IMG/VR virus record: IMGVR_UViG_3300044609_000960
Span: 95,263-159,262 of that record
DNA length: 64,000 bases
Direction: 5' to 3' (one strand)
DNA from: a virus
Part shown: positions 8,121-15,160 of the stretch, piece after piece
Layout of the letters: every line of letters begins with the position of its first letter
Position numbering within the stretch: the stretch's first letter is position 1
The notes under the pieces: generated by a model
Database searches by the model: none
What the model was told of the DNA's origin: nothing
What the model saw: only the letters and a program-made list of their open reading frames with translations
Position numbers and translations under genes: made by a program

Positions 8121-11100
8121 GTGTCTAGTCTCTATCGTTGCCGAACTAGAGTAGCATATAAGCCTTTCAAATCAGAGAGGCTTATTGTCTTTGAGGAAAG
8201 ACAAATTCAAGATCTAAGTGTTAAACTTAAATGGAATAACACATTTTCCTCAATGAACTCCCAAGGTGGTGAGTCGGCTAGCGCATATACCTCTGGAATT
8301 AGTCAGTCAACTTGCCAGGTCACCCTTTCAGATCCTTATCTGACCGGGGCGGCTTGGCCTGCGTTATTTGATGCAGCATCGATGTACTCGGCATCAAATA
8401 CCGCTCAAACAAACAATATTTTGCTTCGTCCCTGTGAAGAAGGCCAAGATCCAATAAGAGACAAGTGCTTTCCTTACGCGTCCATCGATGACAGAGAACT
8501 AATTAACTCCGATGGGACATCAAGGCCATTGACGGACACTCTGGCCCATCTTGTCATATCTTTCTGGTATGAGGTGGGAGGAACGTCTTTTGGTACAGAT
8601 TATTACTTCAGAGTGAATAGGATATCAGTGTCTCATGGCGCAAATTTTCCCTCGGTTACTCTTGCGGGTGTAGAACCAAAAGCTCTAGTCTTCAACCAAA
8701 ATCTTATCAATGTTAAGTTTGATGAGGGGATGACAGTTGAAGAGGCGTTAAAAAAGATCGCCGAAGAGAGCGGATATAAAGCAAGTTTCTGTGTCCCTCC
8801 TACCGAATCCCAATCTAAGCCATACATCCTCCCACGCTCAATTATATACAAAGGCGTAACTCCAGACGAGGCAATGAAAAAGCTCATTGGAGCTACGGGT
8901 GGATCGATGCTATCTCTCCCTGTCAAGGAATATGGTAATAGGGTGAGCGTTTGCTCTCGTGGTGAAATTACTCAGAGTTGCACGGTATTTTATCTCGGTA
9001 AAGGGCTCTATGAAAGCTATGAGATTAATGGTGAGCCTCCTACCACTTTTGCACAAAGAAATTCACAGACAGGAGCAACAATTAATGAGGCCGATCCATA
9101 TGTCTCTGCAAGTTTCTCCGCTGATAAATACTCCCTCAAAGAGGTCATAAAACAAAAAAGAATCAAGGCCCTCCAGAATGTAAACAAAGTCACCTTCCAA
9201 GGACTTTTCGAACCCTGCGAAAAGAGATGCCAAGGTCCATTATCGACTGGGTACGGATGGAAGGGTGTAGGACCTACAGTAGAAAATAAAAAATATACCC
9301 AAACAAATCTATATGGCATAGCGCCTAGTGGCACGAAGTCAATCTCCTATCTCCCAGGCAAGGTGCAAAGTGCCTCTGGGGATGAGGGGAAGGTTGTCAT
9401 AAAGACAGAGTTCTGGTTACAAATTTGCAAAGAGGATGCCTCGGAAAAATGCTTTGGGCGTTACATCTTCCAAGAATCCACCAATCTTTCTGAGGTAAAG
9501 GTTAAGAATGGCGATGAGGTGAAGGTGTCTCAGCAAATTGGCTCATCTACCTCCGATAAAAAAGAGTTGGTAAGATTTTATATCCTTGGCCATGGGACAG
9601 ATTTTGTAACAATTGACCCACAACTTGTTTGGAATTGGGCTTCTCCGGCAGAGACCGCTGCTGACTTCCAAGATAAAAACGCTCCTTCATCCCCTAATCA
9701 ACAATCTAATCCACCATCGACTGCTAATGGGGATAATTTAATCGGTCGAGTTGGTAGCACTGGTAGATCAACGGGTCCGCACCTCCATGCAGAATGGGAA
9801 GATAAAAGACCCATTACAGCTGCTCAAGTATTTAAATATGTTAGATTCGGCGGAGGCAATCCTCAAGTAAGTTCTACGTATCGTTCTGCAAGTAGACCGA
9901 ACCATAATGGGGTTGATATAGAAGCAGATTTAGGTACTCCGTTATATATCCAAGGAGGCGCGGGTGGTCTTAATAAGCAAGAAGGATATAGTGGTGGATT
10001 TGGAAATAATGTTTTAATTTCTACGCCAGAAGGCAATATGCTTTTAGCCCATTTACAAGATAAAAGTATTCCTTCCAACCTCCCCGGTCTTACAAGTTCC
10101 GACTCTGCCGGTAATGTAAGTCCAACCATCTCCACAGCAGCATCAAATAAAGCCCTCACTGTAGAAACATCATTTAAAGGCGTACCTAGGGCCCTGCGGA
10201 TCACTCCTGGTAGAACCATCTTGTCTTTTATCACAGACTATGATAAATGGGTGGAGAATGGTGGGCCTAGGGGCGAAGACCCTTCAACCGATCCAGGCGT
10301 ATGGTTACCAAGTCGATTTAGGAATTGGTTTGTTAATGAGGTTGAATTTGTCTGGAGACAAGGGGATCTTAGGGTGAATGTTGAGGCATCTAGTCCTTGG
10401 GGTAATAGTATAATTTCCGCACCTACCTTCCCAGAGTATCTCCAAGGGCAGCAAAGCGCAGGAGAATTTGAAATAACCAAAGACTACTATGGATATATCC
10501 GCTCAATAGGGGACTTATGTTTTCCGATTAAGAAATCTGATACCGGAGAATTGACTAACTCATGCAAAGAGTTATGCAAAGAAGCCCAAGAGTTCTATAA
10601 GCAATTTGGTAGTGGTGAAGGAACAACCACTGATCCTGGCTCAGGTGCCGGGGCTGGTTCTCAGACAGGATTCCCTGTGGGTAAATGTCAATATACTGGT
10701 ACTTCTTACGACCAAAGTAAAGTAAATAAGATTATTAACGCAGCATATGCTGGTGGTATTAGGACCAATATTGGTCTTGCTGGAGTGGTTGCAAATGCAA
10801 TCTGGGAATCTCGCCTAGATCCTAAAGCCCGCGGAGATAACGGAGATGCCTGGGGTATTTTCCAATGGAACTCTAGAAGACCTGGGCTTATTGCTTATGC
10901 TAATAGTGTGGGTGGAAGTCCAGATAACTTTGATGTACAAATGGGATATTTTGTAAAAGAACTTAAGGGATCAGAGTCTGCTACAATCCCAGCAGTGAAC
11001 GGAGCCTCTACTCTTGCCGAAGCTACCAGACAATTTGAACGAGTCTTTGAAAGAGCTGGAGTCCCACGTATCGAAGAACGTATTAAAATAGCCGAACAAA

Positions 11101-11129
11101 TCTTCCCTAGTTTTAACTGTTCGAGATGA
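8121..11129 (+). CDS. Baseplate hub with permuted M23-like and tail-lysozyme domains
   Basis: 1002 aa. Residues about 1-270 resemble gpD/gp27-type hub proteins (for example EEALKKIAEESGY). Residues about 540-655 carry the signature elements of M23 (LytM) peptidases in permuted order: TGPHLHAE near 551, then HNGVDIEADLGTPLY near 594, then GFGNNVLISTPEG and a final AHL near 643. Residues about 860-1000 are a phage tail lysozyme domain (IWESRLDPKARGD with candidate catalytic Glu about 894, then AWGIFQWN). Such a protein would cut peptidoglycan during tail penetration. It overlaps the next gene by ATGA. Confidence 0.85.
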   Translation: MSSLYRCRTRVAYKPFKSERLIVFEERQIQDLSVKLKWNNTFSSMNSQGGESASAYTSGISQSTCQVTLSDPYLTGAAWPALFDAASMYSASNTAQTNNILLRPCEEGQDPIRDKCFPYASIDDRELINSDGTSRPLTDTLAHLVISFWYEVGGTSFGTDYYFRVNRISVSHGANFPSVTLAGVEPKALVFNQNLINVKFDEGMTVEEALKKIAEESGYKASFCVPPTESQSKPYILPRSIIYKGVTPDEAMKKLIGATGGSMLSLPVKEYGNRVSVCSRGEITQSCTVFYLGKGLYESYEINGEPPTTFAQRNSQTGATINEADPYVSASFSADKYSLKEVIKQKRIKALQNVNKVTFQGLFEPCEKRCQGPLSTGYGWKGVGPTVENKKYTQTNLYGIAPSGTKSISYLPGKVQSASGDEGKVVIKTEFWLQICKEDASEKCFGRYIFQESTNLSEVKVKNGDEVKVSQQIGSSTSDKKELVRFYILGHGTDFVTIDPQLVWNWASPAETAADFQDKNAPSSPNQQSNPPSTANGDNLIGRVGSTGRSTGPHLHAEWEDKRPITAAQVFKYVRFGGGNPQVSSTYRSASRPNHNGVDIEADLGTPLYIQGGAGGLNKQEGYSGGFGNNVLISTPEGNMLLAHLQDKSIPSNLPGLTSSDSAGNVSPTISTAASNKALTVETSFKGVPRALRITPGRTILSFITDYDKWVENGGPRGEDPSTDPGVWLPSRFRNWFVNEVEFVWRQGDLRVNVEASSPWGNSIISAPTFPEYLQGQQSAGEFEITKDYYGYIRSIGDLCFPIKKSDTGELTNSCKELCKEAQEFYKQFGSGEGTTTDPGSGAGAGSQTGFPVGKCQYTGTSYDQSKVNKIINAAYAGGIRTNIGLAGVVANAIWESRLDPKARGDNGDAWGIFQWNSRRPGLIAYANSVGGSPDNFDVQMGYFVKELKGSESATIPAVNGASTLAEATRQFERVFERAGVPRIEERIKIAEQIFPSFNCSR

Positions 11130-11806
11130 TACCAAAGGTAATTGCAAGTGGGATAATGGCCGCGGTATTAAACTCGGCTAAAAAGGAACTTCTTGAGACC
11201 GCAAAATCTCAAATCATAAAATCTCAAAAGGAAGCATTACGTAAAGACCTACTTGCTAAAGTCACTGCCCAATACACCAAGGAAGCAGAACATAACTTCA
11301 CCCAATATATCCAGGCCCTCGAATCTGCTAATGTTGAGATTAGTTTTGAAGGGAAGCCAGGACAGGCTTTTATTAATAAGGCACAGTCAGCAGTAAATGA
11401 ACTTGAGAGTTATTTAGATAATCAAAATCCAGACGGGGCTGTGATACAATTCTTAAAAAAACGATATGGGGAAGAGGGAATTAATATTATCACCGGGAGA
11501 CTTTACGCGGGGCATTATGTCGGCAAGAAGTCACAAGGGGTTTATGAAGTTGCGAATAAGATGGGATATGCTGCCCCAGTAGATAAAAGAAAACCTTGGT
11601 TGTCTAGCGAGAAGACAACTCAAGGTCTGGAGGATATGTTGGCAAATGCTGCTAAGGAGATTTTTGAATTAACTTTTGAAGACTTGGATCTATCTTCGGA
11701 TATTGCTCTGTTAAAATTTTCTGGACAGGGATTCAAACCACCTCAAAAAATATCAAATAAACCACCAAAAGGTAAATCTAGTCCTAAGAAGAAAAAGAAA
11801 AAATAA
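11126..11806 (+). CDS. Basic protein downstream of baseplate hub, unknown
   Basis: 226 aa, mostly helical, translationally coupled to the hub gene (ATGA overlap). The last 25 residues are Lys/Pro/Ser-rich and end in six lysines. The central part (around FINKAQSAVNELESYLDN) could form a coiled coil. There is no known domain. The coupling suggests an accessory baseplate or hub-assembly function, and the basic tail could bind DNA or an acidic partner. It ends 1 nt from the convergent DUF3223/HNH gene. Confidence 0.65.
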   Translation: MIPKVIASGIMAAVLNSAKKELLETAKSQIIKSQKEALRKDLLAKVTAQYTKEAEHNFTQYIQALESANVEISFEGKPGQAFINKAQSAVNELESYLDNQNPDGAVIQFLKKRYGEEGINIITGRLYAGHYVGKKSQGVYEVANKMGYAAPVDKRKPWLSSEKTTQGLEDMLANAAKEIFELTFEDLDLSSDIALLKFSGQGFKPPQKISNKPPKGKSSPKKKKKK

Positions 11807-11807
11807 C

Positions 11808-12506
11808 CTAACCATAATACTTAGCACCTTTGGCTAAATTAGCCTTAGCACTTAAGGCTTGAAGTTGAGCATTCATTGCGTGATAATCAAACCAACTCTC
11901 AGCAAGGGTTGTGTCTTTAAAGTAACATTTAGTTCCTCTACAATGTACATCAATCCGTTCCAAATCTATCTTTTCTTCCCTACACCATTCTTCGACTAAG
12001 TTTTTAAATGGATAGGTGTGGTCGATATGGAACTCACCTGAGTTAATGAATTCACCACTCATCGCGCATTTTAATGGTTTTCTTTTGAGTTGGCGATTTA
12101 CACTGAGTCTAAATGTTTTAATTTGAGGCTCGATGATTTGTCTCATCGCTATAAGTGCCTCTTTTTTATTTTGCTTATATTCGGGGATAGCTATTGCCCT
12201 AGGGAAAAGTTCATCAGTGACTTTACCTTTCCCCAGCCAAATTTCCCTCTTAGACCTAGAGGTAATCATCACAATTCCTCTGACGGCCTTACCTTGAAAC
12301 TTCTTATTGCGTATCTTGTACTTTACCTCGCCACGATCTTTAATCGCCTTCCATTTAGGAATCAGATCAATAACCTCATCAAGGAAATCCTTATCTGTTC
12401 CTTTTACAAAGTAGTTAGATTCTGTTCCATAGACAACTTCTGTCCACTTTTTTTCGAACCCTCCCTTCGTGTATTCGTTTCCTTGGATGGATATGACGCG
12501 TCGCAT
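11808..12506 (-). CDS. DUF3223-like protein with HNH-type nuclease motif
   Basis: 232 aa. The N-terminal part (ISIQGNEYTKGGFEKKWTEV, then GTDKDFLDEVIDL) fits the DUF3223 pattern. The C-terminal part has CAMSGEFINSGEFHIDH (His-Ile-Asp-His), PFKNLVEEW and a late ANLAKG, typical of DUF3223 nuclease-like proteins with a degenerate HNH site. It could be a homing-type or DNA-processing nuclease. The first 34 codons overlap the 3' end of the sigma-factor gene in another frame. Because the DUF3223 match begins within the first residues, the overlap appears genuine. Confidence 0.7.
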   Translation of the reverse strand: MRRVISIQGNEYTKGGFEKKWTEVVYGTESNYFVKGTDKDFLDEVIDLIPKWKAIKDRGEVKYKIRNKKFQGKAVRGIVMITSRSKREIWLGKGKVTDELFPRAIAIPEYKQNKKEALIAMRQIIEPQIKTFRLSVNRQLKRKPLKCAMSGEFINSGEFHIDHTYPFKNLVEEWCREEKIDLERIDVHCRGTKCYFKDTTLAESWFDYHAMNAQLQALSAKANLAKGAKYYG

Positions 12507-13189
12507 AGTATAAATTCGATAAGTTGTTCTGAATATTTCTTGATATCATCAGCATTTTTAAGATGAGGATTCTTTCTAACCAAGGTAGATACAGAACGTT
12601 TTTTAACTAAATAGTCAGTAAGAAAAGTTTCATCAACTGGGTCTAGATCAGTGATTTTATGGAGAAGGTCACGATGGCTCATCATAAAGTCCCCCATTGT
12701 CATCTCTGATTCATACTCTGGTTCAATGATGTTCGAGTATTCAGTAACCTGGGAAAAACTCATTGCAAATGCTTGACGTACTGCACGGATTTTTTTAACA
12801 GATACCTGGATTTTTTCGGCGATCTGCTCATCGGTAATGTCTGGATCAGTAGTTGTATATTTCCTAATCTTTAAATAAAGATCGGAATATGATCTGGGGA
12901 TCTTTACCAATCTAGAATTATCTCTGAGATAATTTAGCATATGAAACTGTAAACATCTATTCACCCAGGTAGAAAAATTTGCACCTTTACTCTGATCCCA
13001 AGAGTCATAGATTTTTACAATATACTCAAGGGCGGCGTCTCTAAGTTCTTCATAAGGAAGCCCTGTAAAACTTGAGATTTTTTTCGCTACCTGCGAGGCC
13101 TTCCACATTTGGGAGATGATTTGCTCATCTCGTTCTGATTTTTGCCTACGTGATTTACGACGTGATTGCTTATCTTGTTCTACAGTCAT
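12404..13189 (-). CDS. Phage RNA polymerase sigma factor (late sigma candidate)
   Basis: 261 aa, sigma70 superfamily. Residues about 45-105 fit region 2 (LRDAALEYIVKIYDSWD, NFSTWVNRCLQFHMLNYLRD, RLVKIPRS). Residues about 118-140 fit the helix-turn-helix of region 3 (ITDEQIAEKIQVSVKKIRAV). No convincing region 4 is visible, as in short alternative or gp55-like sigmas. It probably directs host RNA polymerase to phage promoters; the GTTTAAAG element seen before virion genes is the natural candidate target (inference). Its start overlaps the thioredoxin stop by ATGA. The basic C-terminal tail overlaps the DUF3223 gene. Confidence 0.82.
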   Translation of the reverse strand: MTVEQDKQSRRKSRRQKSERDEQIISQMWKASQVAKKISSFTGLPYEELRDAALEYIVKIYDSWDQSKGANFSTWVNRCLQFHMLNYLRDNSRLVKIPRSYSDLYLKIRKYTTTDPDITDEQIAEKIQVSVKKIRAVRQAFAMSFSQVTEYSNIIEPEYESEMTMGDFMMSHRDLLHKITDLDPVDETFLTDYLVKKRSVSTLVRKNPHLKNADDIKKYSEQLIEFILCDASYPSKETNTRREGSKKSGQKLSMEQNLTTL

Positions 13190-13500
13190 GCTTTTTCGAT
13201 GGCTCCTATGATAAAATCTTTGAGTTGAGACTGAGCTAAAATACCGTCTATGTTTAATCCTAAGAGTTGAGCATCACGATCAAAAACAGCAAAGTTCGGA
13301 GTACCATCGCATTCAATCTGGTCACAAAATGCCCAGTTATCTGATGTTACGTCCCATTCCCCAAATCCCACCGAATAATGTGGGTACTCTTCAGCGATTA
13401 CGTTAGCCGTTTCTGCCCATACAGGTTTCATAGCATTGCATGCCGCGCAACCTGGCTGGTGAAAAAATACAACTCTATATTTAAATTGTTGATCTGTCAT
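13186..13500 (-). CDS. Thioredoxin-like protein
   Basis: 104 aa from the Met of MTDQQFKYRVVFF. It contains the redox motif CAAC (FHQPGCAACNAMKPVW) near residue 20 and a cis-Pro motif GTPNFAVFD, standard for thioredoxins. A longer frame to 13647 exists but would add 49 residues with no similarity and run into terL, so the shorter start is preferred. It is coupled to the sigma gene by ATGA. It could supply electrons to the phage class I RNR or act in assembly; the context does not decide. Confidence 0.85.
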   Translation of the reverse strand: MTDQQFKYRVVFFHQPGCAACNAMKPVWAETANVIAEEYPHYSVGFGEWDVTSDNWAFCDQIECDGTPNFAVFDRDAQLLGLNIDGILAQSQLKDFIIGAIEKA

Positions 13501-13543
13501 AATGATAAGTATTCCTGCAGGTAATACGTTATGTATTATACCA

Positions 13544-15160
13544 TTAAAGATATTTTGTAGCGGATCCTTTGCTACTTCCCATGGTAGTATTGACTTTACC
13601 CACTTCACTAGAAAGTCTTCTAGATCCACCTCGGTAGAATGGGTCATGGACTAGGCGCGGTAATTCCTTTCTGTCCCCTCCATGGACGGTTCTACCACCC
13701 ATAATCTCATCTCGATAAACGGTCACTCCATACACGAAAGCGTCTACAAAGTCGTCGTTTTTGATAAATGGGAAAGAGGTTAATTCCGCTGTTCTTTCCG
13801 CCAATGAGGGTAGGTTCTCGTAAAGAGAGACGATCCCATCCTCTACAAGCGGGGCAATTGCGTTTGCCCTAAGTACCTTGTCTTTATTAGGTACTAATTC
13901 TTTAATCGAGATATTAATGGTTCTCTTTAGAGTTTGAATCAAAGGGACTCCTTGGGCTCTACCCTCAATATATACACATCTTAGTTTCCAAGTTTTAACA
14001 AGTTGGGGGAAGATCTTCTCAAGATCTGGGAACTCCATTCGATCGAGGATATAATGAATGAGATGAAGTTTACTTTCACGTTTGTCATATCCCCAGATAC
14101 AAATTGCAGTATAATCATTCATCCTATCGGCCTTATAGGCCGTGTCGATAGTGGCATAGATGTAGGAATATTTACTCTTATTCTTTGAATGATACCCAAA
14201 CCAATGTTCTTTAAAGATTGCACCCTGCTCACCGGCTGGTCTGCCTTGGTATAAGGAATTAAAGTCTCTATCGCCGATTGATTTCTTGATCGCCTCAAGG
14301 TTCTCCACAGGAAAAAACTGAGGCCAATGAGACTCACCCAATCTTCTCCCGAGAACATCGTTCTCTTCATCTGTACATAGAGCAGGTACATTAAGCTCCT
14401 TCCAGCCTTCGGGGTCAGCCTTAAGCAATCTACCAATCACATCATCTACATGAAAGCGAGTTCCCATGGAAATGATTCCATGGTTAGGAAGACCACGGGT
14501 TAAGAACTGAGCCTGGGTCCAAGCAAATGTACTCTCCATGACCGTGGGTGAGTTACCATCAGCGAGAAGGTCATCTAGAATCCCAACTCCAGGGAGTTCA
14601 CTGTCATCAATTACGCCAAAACCAAATCCGGTAACGTTACCCCCAGCCGATGCCATCTTAATCAGACCACCATTGTTGTTTCGGATGGCACTTAAATTAG
14701 ATTTATCTCTATCTACCTCGCATTCAGGAAAGAGCCATGCAAAACTCTCATGGGAGATATACTCAATCACTGCTCTAGAGTTTTCGTTGGTGAGTTGGAG
14801 CGCATAAGAGCTCATGATAAATTGGGCAGTGGGGCTCCGACCCATTTGCCATGATGGAAAAACCTTGGAGATAAGCAAAGACTTCCCTGTTCTCGGAGGT
14901 AGGGAGATAGCACTTTGCTTATAATCTTTGTCTCCGTCTCCAATCTTTTGTAGAAAGTTACCGATTACCTCATGGACATGGAATGGTTGAAACTTTCCAG
15001 CAATAGGAACTTCTGATGTTATAAATCGAGCATATGTTAAGAAGTCTGTTCGACATTTAAGTCGAAGGAGTTCTTGTTTGTCTGAAGGTGAAAGGGAAGA
15101 AATATTCCCTTCCATCTCTTTAACAATCTGCCTTTCCTTCGCGGCTTCTACCTTGTTCAT
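13544..15160 (-). CDS. terL: Terminase large subunit (TerL)
   Basis: 538 aa. It has an N-terminal ATPase with Walker A LPPRTGKS (residues about 87-94) and a following adenine-binding/Walker B region. The C-terminal RNase H-like nuclease domain begins YIYATIDTAYKADRMND near residue 335 (first catalytic Asp) and has a second acidic site in NDDFVDAFVYG. The PPRTGKS form is typical of Terminase_6/TIGR01630-type enzymes rather than T4 gp17. It packages DNA into the prohead. The 5' 41 nt overlap the spike gene; an alternative Met at 15115 (MEGNISSL) would remove the overlap and is equally possible. Confidence 0.92.
   Translation of the reverse strand: MNKVEAAKERQIVKEMEGNISSLSPSDKQELLRLKCRTDFLTYARFITSEVPIAGKFQPFHVHEVIGNFLQKIGDGDKDYKQSAISLPPRTGKSLLISKVFPSWQMGRSPTAQFIMSSYALQLTNENSRAVIEYISHESFAWLFPECEVDRDKSNLSAIRNNNGGLIKMASAGGNVTGFGFGVIDDSELPGVGILDDLLADGNSPTVMESTFAWTQAQFLTRGLPNHGIISMGTRFHVDDVIGRLLKADPEGWKELNVPALCTDEENDVLGRRLGESHWPQFFPVENLEAIKKSIGDRDFNSLYQGRPAGEQGAIFKEHWFGYHSKNKSKYSYIYATIDTAYKADRMNDYTAICIWGYDKRESKLHLIHYILDRMEFPDLEKIFPQLVKTWKLRCVYIEGRAQGVPLIQTLKRTINISIKELVPNKDKVLRANAIAPLVEDGIVSLYENLPSLAERTAELTSFPFIKNDDFVDAFVYGVTVYRDEIMGGRTVHGGDRKELPRLVHDPFYRGGSRRLSSEVGKVNTTMGSSKGSATKYL

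Noticed and set aside
13501-13647. N-terminal extension of the thioredoxin gene
   Set aside because: The extra 49 residues show no thioredoxin similarity and overlap terL; the internal Met fits the family length.
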